A DNA stretch of 42,732 nucleotides, from positions 1 to 42,732 of IMG/VR virus record IMGVR_UViG_3300027985_000974; one strand, given 5' to 3'. The notes beneath the pieces are model-generated. The model ran no database searches and was not told where the DNA came from. It was given only the letters and a program-made list of their open reading frames with translations. This DNA is from a virus. This document shows, piece after piece, positions 4,871-13,405 of this stretch (positions are counted from its first letter, which is position 1; every line of letters begins with the position of its first letter). A program made the position numbers and the translations under genes.

Positions 4871-5304
4871 GCAATACCTCCTGCGGCTACCAGGCCGCGG
4901 ATCACGTTCTCCGCCACGTCGCGCAGGACCTCGGGATCGATCACGCGCCGCCGTCGAGCGAGAGCCTGCCGCACCTCACGAACCAGGCACGCCACCGGTT
5001 CGCCCTTGGGCACCACCGCCTCGGCGCCAGCACGAATCGCGGCCTCGTCACGCTCCGGGGTGCAGAGCCCCGAGAGCACCACCACCGGCCGGCCAGGGGC
5101 GGCGCGCTGCACCGCCTCCAGCGTGTCGACCCCGTCGCTGGCCTCGAGGCGGAGATCGGTGATCACCACGTCCACCAGCAGCGCGGCTCGGGGCGGTGCG
5201 GTGGCGGCAACAACCTCGAAGCCGGCGCGCTCAAGGTCGCGGACGAGCGCACGCAGGACGTCCGCGTCGTCGTCAACGATCAGGACTCGGCAGGGACGAT
5301 TCAC
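4867..5304 (-). CDS. Stand-alone response-regulator receiver protein
   Basis: 145 aa from GTG 5304 (GTGA overlap with the previous stop). Residues 4-120 form a complete CheY-like receiver domain: acidic pocket D11-D12-D13 (VLIVDDDADV), phospho-acceptor D50 (VVITDLRL), switch S78 (VVVLSG) and K100 (VVPKGE). There is no recognisable DNA-binding or enzymatic output domain, only about 40 further residues with a basic helix (RQALARRRRV) and DPEVLRDVAENVIRG. All catalytic positions are intact, so it could be phosphorylated by a host kinase. Its position between membrane proteins and the endolysin, inside a translationally coupled cassette, is very unusual. It could time lysis, titrate host phosphorelays or alter motility; none is proven. 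Confidence 0.85.
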   Translation of the reverse strand: MNRPCRVLIVDDDADVLRALVRDLERAGFEVVAATAPPRAALLVDVVITDLRLEASDGVDTLEAVQRAAPGRPVVVLSGLCTPERDEAAIRAGAEAVVPKGEPVACLVREVRQALARRRRVIDPEVLRDVAENVIRGLVAAGGIA

Positions 5305-5771
5305 GGGCCACCCCCCTGCTCCGCGCGGGGCGCGGGCGGAGCGTGGTGTCCGCCCCAGGCGAGCCACCCGCCCCCGAGCCCCACCGCTGCCGCAGTGAGC
5401 AGGCCGGCAAGGGCCATCAACAGCCTCGCCTTGGCGTCGGCGAGTCGGTCCTGAGCACCCTGGGAGGGGCCGGGGGGCGGGGCGGGCAGAGGCCGGGCGC
5501 CCGACTCCTCGGGGCGGGGCGGGCGCGGCTGCAGGGCCTCAAGCAGGACTGAGCTGACCACGCGCTGGGCTACGTCGCTGGCCAACTCGTGAGCACCCTC
5601 CGCCACCGCCATCCGCACCTGCTCGGGGAGTCGCTCCAGGGCCCGGGTCTGCTCGCGCAGGGCCTGGGTCACCTCGGCCAGTCCGTGGATCTGCCCCTCG
5701 AGGAGCCCGGCCAACTGTGTGGCGAGGGCCAGGTGCTCCCCAGAGCGGCTCAGCTTCTCTTGGTCGGTCAC
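5301..5771 (-). CDS. Tail-anchored membrane protein of the lysis cassette
   Basis: 156 aa from GTG 5771 (GTGA overlap). The N-terminal part is predicted helical and coiled-coil-like (about 1-75). A Pro-rich linker (about 80-105) follows, then one C-terminal membrane segment (LLMALAGLLTAAAVGLGGGW, about 115-138) and a short Pro-rich tail. No family is recognised. With the neighbouring two-TM protein it may form the holin/antiholin pair, or it may present its coiled coil to the cytoplasm beside the receiver protein. Confidence 0.6.
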   Translation of the reverse strand: MTDQEKLSRSGEHLALATQLAGLLEGQIHGLAEVTQALREQTRALERLPEQVRMAVAEGAHELASDVAQRVVSSVLLEALQPRPPRPEESGARPLPAPPPGPSQGAQDRLADAKARLLMALAGLLTAAAVGLGGGWLAWGGHHAPPAPRAEQGGGP

Positions 5772-6064
5772 GGGCTGCCGCCCTTCGGGGCTTGAGCCCG
5801 GACGAGCTCGCCCAGCACCTCGCGGTCCACCCGGCCCTGCGCGGTGACCTGCACCCCGGAGGGCGTCACCACCGCAGCGATCAGAAGCACGCCAAAGACT
5901 CCAAGCGCGCCCCAGTCTACGGGCTGGCCGTGCGTGATCTGGTACGCCGCCAGAGCGCAGACCACCAGGGCCAGGGTCAGGGCGTAGCGCGATGCCCGCC
6001 GGGTGGCCTCGGCCTTCTTCGAGTCGGCCGCGGGCTTGTTCAAGGTGTGCAGGACTTCTTGCAT
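5768..6064 (-). CDS. Holin-like protein with two membrane segments
   Basis: 98 aa; ATG 6064 has GGAGAG 5 nt upstream. A basic N-terminus (KKAEATRRASRY) precedes two hydrophobic stretches (about 27-43 and 52-70) separated by a short turn (THGQPVDWG), then a soluble charged C-terminus. Size and topology fit a class II-type holin that would let the signal-less amidase reach the wall. It opens the lysis cassette just after the tail genes. Assigned by topology and position, not by homology. Confidence 0.6.
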   Translation of the reverse strand: MQEVLHTLNKPAADSKKAEATRRASRYALTLALVVCALAAYQITHGQPVDWGALGVFGVLLIAAVVTPSGVQVTAQGRVDREVLGELVRAQAPKGGSP

Positions 6065-6073
6065 TGTGCTCTC

Positions 6074-8164
6074 CTAGTAGACCACTGCGGTGGGTGAGCC
6101 GGTGACGCTGAGCCCCAGCGTCCCGCAGGTGTCCGTGGTCTCAGCGCCGCTCTCGAACTGGTACCACTGGGTGGGCGAGCCCAGGACGCAAAGGGCATAG
6201 CGGTCGGTCGTGACTCCGGTGCAGCTATTTGGCCAGGAGTCGGTGGCGGCCTTCGTGGTGCACCCCACCTGGTCCAGCTCTCCAGCGGTGATGGACCCCT
6301 TCCCTCGGAAGAACACGACCTCGTCCACATCCGTGGTTCCGGTCAGCGCGTTGTCAGGGAAGTTGGTGGCCGTGACCCCATCCATCGCGGTTGCGGTGCC
6401 GAACGTAGTGCCGTTCGCCAGAACGCCATCCACGTAGACGTTGATCGACGAGGCGCCTGCCCCTCCCCCCGGGTAGCAGCACAGGAGGTGGATACGCTGG
6501 CTGGCCGAGTAGGAACCAGAGGCGAGGCGCCCCGTTCCAGTCCCCCCTCCGGAGCCAGAGATCAGGCACCCAGGCGTTCCGCCGCTCTGGCCCAGGAACC
6601 CGCGTTGGTTCGTCACCGGGCGGACGACAGTGTCTCCGGTGGCTTGCGGGATGGTGCCCCACGCGCCCCAGCACATAGAGGTCTCCGATCCGGTGGTGGA
6701 CGCGGTGTAGTAGTTGCCGGTGGTGCTCTGGACACCCTGAAGGTTGGCCGCAACAAAACCTGCATCTACCGAGACGCCGGCGTCGTACGAAACCGAGAAC
6801 GAGCCCGCCGCCGGTGCCACGCTGCACGGCGGAGAAGCGCAAGCCGACGTGACCTGCATCCGTACGTTGTTTCCTCCCGACTTGGCCGCGGTGGGCCCGG
6901 AGAAGCAGTCCGTGTCCCCGCTGTTGTGGCACCCCACCTGCCCCACCTGAACCTCGGTGAAGCTCGGCAGTCCCGACGCGAAGGTGTAGCGCACCGTGCA
7001 GGAAGTGGCTGGCAGATCACACGCAAGGGGGGTGGCTACGGATACTGCTGGCGGCGATACCAGCGAGCCACCGTTCAGGAAGTGGAGCCCCAGCGTAGCG
7101 GCCCCTCCCTGCGTCACCTGGGCCGCCTGACCTGTGGTGTCGACCACCAGTGGCGGGTTGGCGGCGCAGTCGTTGTGGGTGCGGCATGGCGCCGTATAGG
7201 CGACTTCGACCGTCTGGCCATCTACGATGGTTACACCGGTGGGGACGAATCGCGACGCCGCCCCATCGTTGCGAGCCCAAAGGAACGCCCGGCCCAGCGC
7301 CTCGCCGAATGCAACCGCTCCTGCACTTGTGAAGTGGGTGCCGTCCGGCGGGGCCTGCGTTGCCAGGTGGAAGGTGGAGAACATCGGCGCATTGGTGTAG
7401 GTCGCGTAGTACTCGGCCGCGTAGGGCCATCGAACCAGAGCAGTGCTCGGAGTGCCAGGGTGGGCGCCGATCAGGTCGTGGAAGACGAGACTGGTACATC
7501 CGGATGCCACGCCGGACCCGACCAAGCTGGCAAGCCGCGTCTCCGCCGCAGACTTGACCGTTGCCACCGACTCAGCAAACGACCCCACCCCGGAGAAGGG
7601 CAGAGCGCCGGCCTCAGCGTAGTAGTTCCACGAGATGTCGAAGTATCCGATGGGGCAGATCTCTGCGCCTTGTGCATCGGCCCAGGCGGCCGCCGCACTG
7701 ATGTTGGCAAGCAGAGGCGAGGGGTCCGCGGCCAACGAGTCCAGGCCGACGCCCGGCGTCTGGTAGTCGATCAGGACCCACTGCTCACCGGTAGCCGCAG
7801 CGGCGACACGGAAGGCCTGGATGGCGCCGGCCACACCGGCGCGCTCCACCGCCTCGACAACCCCCGCGTCGATCACTTGCCACGTGTTGACGGACCCGTC
7901 GCTGACACCAGCATCCGTGAGGATTGGCGGCGTCTGTAGCGTACCCCCACCCTCGTGTCCGTAGGATGAGCCCGTGAGGAGCACCGCCTGAATGATGGGC
8001 ACGCCCGAGTCAGGAGCGGGCCCGGCATCGCCACCACGCGAGGGTTCCAGGCGAGGCCCCCAGATCGTGTAGCCGTAGCCGTAGCCCCCCACGCTCTGGG
8101 CCTGGACCACCGCCGCCGCCAACAGCCCGGCGGCCAGAGCAACGAGGAGGGCCAGCTTCTTCAC
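6074..8164 (-). CDS. Exported tail-tip protein: SGNH-like esterase plus LamG-like domain
   Basis: 696 aa from GTG 8164, which has GGAGG 6 nt upstream and overlaps the previous stop. A Sec signal peptide (1-22, cleavage after VQA) is followed by an Asp/Gly/Pro-rich linker. An SGNH/GDSL-hydrolase-like domain (about 57-300) comes next: Ser in TGSSYGH (66-67) and the D274/H277 block DGTHFTSAG. Beta-rich segments with several Cys and a C-terminal LamG-like region (NVYVDGVLANG, DVDEVVFFRGKGSIT) complete it. It may deacetylate or cleave surface polysaccharide. A signal peptide on a protein in the tail-fibre position is odd: it may act outside the host cell or be surface-displayed rather than be a virion part. 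Confidence 0.7.
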   Translation of the reverse strand: MKKLALLVALAAGLLAAAVVQAQSVGGYGYGYTIWGPRLEPSRGGDAGPAPDSGVPIIQAVLLTGSSYGHEGGGTLQTPPILTDAGVSDGSVNTWQVIDAGVVEAVERAGVAGAIQAFRVAAAATGEQWVLIDYQTPGVGLDSLAADPSPLLANISAAAAWADAQGAEICPIGYFDISWNYYAEAGALPFSGVGSFAESVATVKSAAETRLASLVGSGVASGCTSLVFHDLIGAHPGTPSTALVRWPYAAEYYATYTNAPMFSTFHLATQAPPDGTHFTSAGAVAFGEALGRAFLWARNDGAASRFVPTGVTIVDGQTVEVAYTAPCRTHNDCAANPPLVVDTTGQAAQVTQGGAATLGLHFLNGGSLVSPPAVSVATPLACDLPATSCTVRYTFASGLPSFTEVQVGQVGCHNSGDTDCFSGPTAAKSGGNNVRMQVTSACASPPCSVAPAAGSFSVSYDAGVSVDAGFVAANLQGVQSTTGNYYTASTTGSETSMCWGAWGTIPQATGDTVVRPVTNQRGFLGQSGGTPGCLISGSGGGTGTGRLASGSYSASQRIHLLCCYPGGGAGASSINVYVDGVLANGTTFGTATAMDGVTATNFPDNALTGTTDVDEVVFFRGKGSITAGELDQVGCTTKAATDSWPNSCTGVTTDRYALCVLGSPTQWYQFESGAETTDTCGTLGLSVTGSPTAVVY

Positions 8165-8952
8165 CGGACCACCTCCGCGTGCAGCGTCTGCGCCACCGAG
8201 CACCGGCACCCAAGGTGCTGGCCCCGGACTGTTTGCTGCGCTCCACCGCGCTTGCTCGCCACCAGCTCGGCGGAGCGCGCCGCCTGCGTCACCAGGCACG
8301 TGGCGCCCGAGGGCGTTCCCGCCACAGCGCTGCACTCCGAACTTGCGCAGGACCCGGACGCGTCCGCGCTTGCCCCGCTGTTGCACTTGCAGCTGGCGTA
8401 GACGTCGAGCCCGTCCATGCGGACCCGGTCGGTGGCGGCGGTGTAGCTCTGCGCGTCGGTGGCGGCGGACCCAATCACCGGCGCCGAGCACAGGCCGGAC
8501 CGGGCCCCGCCCGCACCGAGGCTCAGGAGGTAGCTCGCCCGCATCACGCGTGTCTGGCCGGCAGGGATCAGGAGCAGGCCGCCCTGCAGTGAGGTTCCGT
8601 TGGGCGCCCCTGTCACGTCCAGGATGTCGTTGTTTGCGGCACCGAACGGGTATCCGATCGTCGCGGCGGGCGAATCCAAGAGGGCACACTTCGCGGTGTT
8701 GGTGGAGCTCGAGGTGAGAAGCGAGGTGATCACCACCCGAGATCCGTCGGGCACTAGGAAGTTAGCCGCGTCGCCGGTCTGGCCCTGATCGAACTTCAGG
8801 AAGGTCGTCCCAGACTTAGTGCAGCTGATGTCCCCATTGAAGATGGGGCGCCCGGGCGCCACGTAGGCGTCCTGGTGCTGGAAGGGGTCCACCGGTTGGG
8901 CGAGCGCCACCACCGGGGCCAAGGTCAGAAGCAGGGTCAAGATCGTACGCAT
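8161..8952 (-). CDS. Exported Cys-containing protein in the tail-fibre position
   Basis: 263 aa; ATG 8952 with GAGGAG 4-5 nt upstream. A clear Sec signal peptide (1-18, cleavage after VALA) leads into a beta-rich mature part, ending with a Cys cluster (ASCKCNSG, SCASSEC, LGCRCSV). No family is recognised. It is translationally coupled to the next exported protein (GTGA overlap), so the two probably work together, perhaps as a surface complex or receptor-binding accessory. Phage structural proteins are normally assembled in the cytoplasm, where such disulfides would not form. Confidence 0.65.
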   Translation of the reverse strand: MRTILTLLLTLAPVVALAQPVDPFQHQDAYVAPGRPIFNGDISCTKSGTTFLKFDQGQTGDAANFLVPDGSRVVITSLLTSSSTNTAKCALLDSPAATIGYPFGAANNDILDVTGAPNGTSLQGGLLLIPAGQTRVMRASYLLSLGAGGARSGLCSAPVIGSAATDAQSYTAATDRVRMDGLDVYASCKCNSGASADASGSCASSECSAVAGTPSGATCLVTQAARSAELVASKRGGAQQTVRGQHLGCRCSVAQTLHAEVVR

Positions 8953-8964
8953 GGTTCTCCTCGT

Positions 8965-10251
8965 TCAGTCGTTTTGGGGTCCCGGCAGGCTGGTGAGCAC
9001 CTTCTCACTCGCTCGCAGTTGGCGAACTTCGTTATCAGCGGCGGAGCCTACGGTGCGCTGCATCGTGATCTGCAGAACCACCCACTCCCCGCCGTTGGTG
9101 GCCCCGCTGAAGTCGACGCTGTCAGTGACCTCGGTACCGTTCTCGGCGTCACTGCAATCCACATTGACGGTGATCGTTCCAACGCTGCCCGTGAGCGCGA
9201 ACGACAGGCGCACCGTCTCCCCCGGCTGGCAGAAGCACTCGGCACCGCACTCAATCCCACCGTTCTGCGCGTGCTCCGCGTTCACCCACAGGTCGGTGAT
9301 GATGATCTCCTCGGCGCCGGCCCCAGGATTGAAGTTGAACGGCCCCACAGCGGCGCTTGCGCCACCGCTGTAGTCGTCCCAGCCATCCCCGGCCACGCAC
9401 AGGTTCAGGTGCGTCTCGGGCCGGTAGGCCATCGCCCAGTCCTCCTGCCGGTGAAGCCTGCGCAGGTCCTCGTAGGTCACGTCCTGACCGAGGGAGAGAG
9501 CCAAAGGTGAGAGCGTGGTGCCTCCCTCCGCGGTGTCGACCAGAACGGTGTCGAAGTCATCCATGGCCGCGCGGGCCTCGACCCAGAGCGGCATGAAGCC
9601 AATAGGCTGGTTGAAGGTCTGCGTTCCGTCGTTCCAGCCGTTGGCCCGAGCCTCCACCCGGATCTCGCACTTCCCCGGCTGGTCGGTGGCCACGTTGCTC
9701 AGCGGAACTCGAACCCGCGCCATATGGACTCGGAACGCCCCCAAGAACGGCGCCTCGGCGTCGTACAGCCGGGCTAGGTCGTTCGGTGACCCCTGCAGGA
9801 CGCCTGACGAGGTCTGGGTGCGGGCCGCGCCATCCCGCGCATCCTCGGTGATCACCGTGGAGCTGGTGGCCGAGTCGGTGTTCGTGCTCGCGTCGATGAC
9901 GGTGACCTGCAGGTCAACCTGCGTCTCGCGCATGGTCTGGATCGCGAAGATCACCAGCGCGTCAACGTGGCTCACCTCGAGGGGCATCTCTGCCCAGGCT
10001 CGCCCCACGCCGCCCCACTCGGTGGCCGTCGACAGCGTGAACGCCCGGGTGAGCGACAGGTCCCCGGATAGGTCCTGGGTGTTGTGCCAGTAGGGCTGCT
10101 GAAAGAGCAGCATCCCATGCGCCTGGGTGTGCACGTAGGCCTGGCGCAGGCACTCGGCCACGAGGAAGCTGAAGGGCGCCCAGGGGTGCCCAGCATACTG
10201 TGAGACCCACGCCGCCTCTGTGTAGGCTCGGTCTCCAACCTGAAGCGTCAT
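8965..10251 (-). CDS. Tail-tip structural protein, unknown family (428 aa)
   Basis: ATG 10251 overlaps the previous stop (ATGA). The product is rich in beta-strand-like and aromatic segments, has no signal peptide and contains one Cys cluster (IECGAECFCQPGE, about 334-346). It opens with AYTEAAWVSQYAGHPWAPFSFLVAE. Its position between the baseplate-hub-like proteins and the exported proteins suggests a distal tail or receptor-binding component. No homologous family can be named. Confidence 0.7.
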   Translation of the reverse strand: MTLQVGDRAYTEAAWVSQYAGHPWAPFSFLVAECLRQAYVHTQAHGMLLFQQPYWHNTQDLSGDLSLTRAFTLSTATEWGGVGRAWAEMPLEVSHVDALVIFAIQTMRETQVDLQVTVIDASTNTDSATSSTVITEDARDGAARTQTSSGVLQGSPNDLARLYDAEAPFLGAFRVHMARVRVPLSNVATDQPGKCEIRVEARANGWNDGTQTFNQPIGFMPLWVEARAAMDDFDTVLVDTAEGGTTLSPLALSLGQDVTYEDLRRLHRQEDWAMAYRPETHLNLCVAGDGWDDYSGGASAAVGPFNFNPGAGAEEIIITDLWVNAEHAQNGGIECGAECFCQPGETVRLSFALTGSVGTITVNVDCSDAENGTEVTDSVDFSGATNGGEWVVLQITMQRTVGSAADNEVRQLRASEKVLTSLPGPQND

Positions 10252-11084
10252 GGCGTCGCGTCCTCTCCGTAGACCACCACCGAGAGCAGCTGCACCGATG
10301 GGCTCTTGTACAAAGTGAAGGTGGACCCGCGGGTGCCGTAGCGCTCCGCGTCGCTGCCGAAGTGTGGGTAGATGGCCAGGTCGATTCCGCTCAGCGTGTC
10401 CACGATCTTCGATGGCACATGCCGAATGCCGCCACCCGCGGTAGTGAACAGCACGTAGTGGCCGCCGGTGTGGACGTTGCTCCAGGCCGCTGCGTTGTGC
10501 CCGAACGAGTAGGGCGTGTTGACGGTGTTGACGGTGCCGGTGTTGGGCGTGCCGTAGGTGCCCGTGTCCATCAGCGGATCTTTGGACGGATCCACCAGGT
10601 GCCGCATGTAGATGCTCAGGCGCTCGCCCGGGGGCGCCTGGCAGGGGAACTCGAGGTCAATGACGTCCACATCCCCGGTGCCGGTCTGGATGGCGACCTC
10701 CCCTTGGCTGATGCGCGCGGCCCGGGGCGTCGGGCGGGGCGTGGCTCCAATGAACCAGCTCACACGCTGGTCCAAGGACACGATGGCGCGGATCCTGGCC
10801 CGCAGCGTCCGAATGCCGTGCTTCTTCCCCACCGGCACCACCAGCGAACTCACCGCGTGCTGCCAGTACGGGGGCGCGTAGGCGAGGGCCGCCCCCGGCC
10901 TCTCCCCGGACGTGCGCTGGTCGGCCACCCAACGCGCCAACATCCCCGCCCGGCCCTTGAGCAGGTTGCCGTCTCGCACGAGCTCGCGGACCTTGTGCGC
11001 GGTGACGGGGGCGCCGTCGGCGAAGGCCGCATCGGCCAGGGCCCCGTAAACGGCGGCGACCTCGGGTGTCTTGAATAGGGTCAT
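10248..11084 (-). CDS. Tail protein, unknown family (278 aa)
   Basis: ATG 11084 overlaps the preceding stop (ATGA). The N-terminal 65 residues are helical (TPEVAAVYGALADAAF onward). The rest is beta-rich, with a Gly/Thr/Asn-rich loop (GTYGTPNTGTVNTVNTPY, about 200-217). The longer open frame to 11693 is antisense-free but lacks coding character and overlaps the upstream gene, so the shorter start is used. It is likely a minor tail or tip protein by position. Confidence 0.65.
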   Translation of the reverse strand: MTLFKTPEVAAVYGALADAAFADGAPVTAHKVRELVRDGNLLKGRAGMLARWVADQRTSGERPGAALAYAPPYWQHAVSSLVVPVGKKHGIRTLRARIRAIVSLDQRVSWFIGATPRPTPRAARISQGEVAIQTGTGDVDVIDLEFPCQAPPGERLSIYMRHLVDPSKDPLMDTGTYGTPNTGTVNTVNTPYSFGHNAAAWSNVHTGGHYVLFTTAGGGIRHVPSKIVDTLSGIDLAIYPHFGSDAERYGTRGSTFTLYKSPSVQLLSVVVYGEDATP

Positions 11085-13405
11085 GGCTCGGCGTACCCCC
11101 AGGCCAGATCGGACGAGGCACCGACGGTGCGGGCGGTGACGTCGGCCATCGACACGAACCGCTGGTACTGCTGGGCCACCTGGCCAGCCCGGTCGGTGAA
11201 CTCGAGCACAGCGCCGGCGGCGAAGCTGCCCGAGCCCCCGAAGTTGCCGTCCAGCGTCACCACGTTCCCGGCCACGCTCTGCACGATCTGGGTGGTGGGC
11301 GTGGTGGCGATCGTGGTTCCGGCCCGGTCGGTGAGTCGCACGACGTCGCCCGCGGTGAAGCCGGCCGCATCCACGGTCGGCAGATCGCCTCGGCTGGCGG
11401 GATCGCTGTAGCGGTTGGCTGCCACGGTCACATCGTTGGTCGACACACTGGAAATCATCCCGCTCGGGCAGATGCGCCCGAGCCGGGTGCTCGAGGTGCT
11501 CATGATGAGCTCCCAGTGGATACCGACGAAGTCGTCTCCGATCACCTCCTGCTTGCTCAGCACCTTGCCGGTGAGCTGGGTGACGCCGCGGGTGCCGGTG
11601 GCCAGGTCCGGGAACTGGGCGTGCGTGACCTGCACCAGACTGCCCACCTCGACAGCCTGCTGGGACAGGTCCGTGCTCACGCGCACCCGCCACAGGGGGC
11701 GCCGGTACCGGAAGAGGAGCTGCAGGGCACGTTGCCGAAGCACCTCTGGCTCAGCGCCGGCCGAGTCTGCCCGCACGTAGGAGGCGGAGATCTCGATGCG
11801 CTGGTCCTCCTGCTCGTAGTAACCGCGGGTGTTGCCGAACAGGGCCGGGAAGTCGGCGTCGGTGAACACCGACTCCACCTCGACGCCGCCCGGGGTGCGG
11901 AGCCGGAAGACGACCGAGCCCGCGGTCAGGCTGGAGTCCTGGGCCAGGGACAGCATGGGCCGCTCGACGCCCTCGCTGTCGCGCTCCACCAAGATCACGT
12001 CGTTGTCCCAGACGGTGGTGCCCTCGCCCTCGAGCGGGCTCCGGTAGTAGTCGAGGCCGATCTGGGCGCCGCTCTGGCGCAGGTCGAAGCCGACGATGCG
12101 ACAGATCTCGTTGCAGACCTCGCGCGCGGTCCGGCTCTCGTCGATCACCAGGTGATCGAGCACGAAGCTCTGGGTGCGCTGCCAGACCGCGAAGAACGAC
12201 TCTACGTCGATCTCCGCCACAGGGATCCCGATGCCCACCCCGCCGGGCAGAGCAGAGAAGTTGCCGGTGTCGGTGGCCCAGTTGTCGGGCGTGTCGTGCG
12301 TCGGGTCCGCGGCCGAGGTCAGCAGTGCGAGCAAGAGCACGACCGGGTGGGCGTCAGAGATCCAGGTCCCGGTTGAGAGCGACGAGGTCTCGCCGCCCGG
12401 CGCCTGGTAGCGGAACGAGCCGTAGCCATCGAGCGGGTCCGCAGCGTAGACCTGTCGGATCTCGTCCCCGATCTCGACGGACGTGATCTTGGTGCCGAGG
12501 GCTCCCCGCAAGTCCACCACCTGGCGGCCCAAGTCCACCGGCACCCCCCCAACGACCTCCAACCGGGTGCGGATGATCTCCCCAGACTCGAGCCGGAAGA
12601 ACATCCGGTCTTGGAAGTGCGGTGCCACGTCATACTTCCGGGGCACTCCGGCCAGACCGAGCAGGTTGAAGTAGGTGCCGTCGGTGGAGATCGAACCGAC
12701 GTAGCCCCGGAAGCTGCGCCGGAGCAGGAGCCGGTCCAGGAACCGGAGCTGGGACCGAGCTCGCAGCACCCACGTGTTGAGCCCCTCGCCCAGCGCGACG
12801 CCGTCGAGGCTCCAGCCACCCGAGACCTCGCCCTCAAGCTCCCACGCCACAGTGTAGCCCGGGTCATCGAAGGTCACGTACAGGCGCAGACGGCGCCCGT
12901 AGAGGTGCGGCGTGTAGAGGTGGACGGTGTCGCCGGCCTCGTGGGCCACCGCGTCGGTGCCGAGCGCGCCGCGGGTCACCGTGTACGGGTTGGCGCCCGA
13001 GTCCACCAGGATCGCCTCGGAGCCCACGAACAGCACGGTGGTGCCCGCGGTGATACCGGTGGCGCTATCCAGCGTGGCCGAGGTCCCGGCCGCAGTGATC
13101 GCGCTGGTGAGGCGGGTCTGGGGGCGGGCCTCGGTGCGCAGCTTGGCCAGCAGCGCGTCGTCTACGTCCACCAGGGAGATCTCGACCTCTCCGGAGTCGG
13201 CCACGCCACCGAGCGGGTTGGCCTCCTGGGAGAGGAGCGCGGGGTAGCTCGCGAACCAGTCCTTGTAGAGGGCGCTCGACGAATAGCCGAGGGGGCGCCG
13301 CGAGCAGAAGCGCCACAGGCCCGCGTACTCGCCGATCCCGTCAACGGTGGCCACGACCACCGGCTTGGCGTCGCGACGCGCCAGCATCTGCGCACGGGTC
13401 GTCAC
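11081..13405 (-). CDS. Baseplate hub / tail-associated protein (774 aa)
   Basis: GTG 13405 overlaps the previous stop (GTGA). The protein is long and beta-rich. It contains repeated strand-turn patterns (TSATLDSATGITAGTTVLF; GDVVRLTDRAGTT; GAVLEFTDRAGQV) like those in siphovirus tail-tip hubs that sit below the tape measure. Residues about 100-160 and 660-740 look like small beta domains. No peptidase motif is obvious. Function is inferred from size, composition and its order after the distal tail protein. Confidence 0.6.
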   Translation of the reverse strand: MTTRAQMLARRDAKPVVVATVDGIGEYAGLWRFCSRRPLGYSSSALYKDWFASYPALLSQEANPLGGVADSGEVEISLVDVDDALLAKLRTEARPQTRLTSAITAAGTSATLDSATGITAGTTVLFVGSEAILVDSGANPYTVTRGALGTDAVAHEAGDTVHLYTPHLYGRRLRLYVTFDDPGYTVAWELEGEVSGGWSLDGVALGEGLNTWVLRARSQLRFLDRLLLRRSFRGYVGSISTDGTYFNLLGLAGVPRKYDVAPHFQDRMFFRLESGEIIRTRLEVVGGVPVDLGRQVVDLRGALGTKITSVEIGDEIRQVYAADPLDGYGSFRYQAPGGETSSLSTGTWISDAHPVVLLLALLTSAADPTHDTPDNWATDTGNFSALPGGVGIGIPVAEIDVESFFAVWQRTQSFVLDHLVIDESRTAREVCNEICRIVGFDLRQSGAQIGLDYYRSPLEGEGTTVWDNDVILVERDSEGVERPMLSLAQDSSLTAGSVVFRLRTPGGVEVESVFTDADFPALFGNTRGYYEQEDQRIEISASYVRADSAGAEPEVLRQRALQLLFRYRRPLWRVRVSTDLSQQAVEVGSLVQVTHAQFPDLATGTRGVTQLTGKVLSKQEVIGDDFVGIHWELIMSTSSTRLGRICPSGMISSVSTNDVTVAANRYSDPASRGDLPTVDAAGFTAGDVVRLTDRAGTTIATTPTTQIVQSVAGNVVTLDGNFGGSGSFAAGAVLEFTDRAGQVAQQYQRFVSMADVTARTVGASSDLAWGYAEP

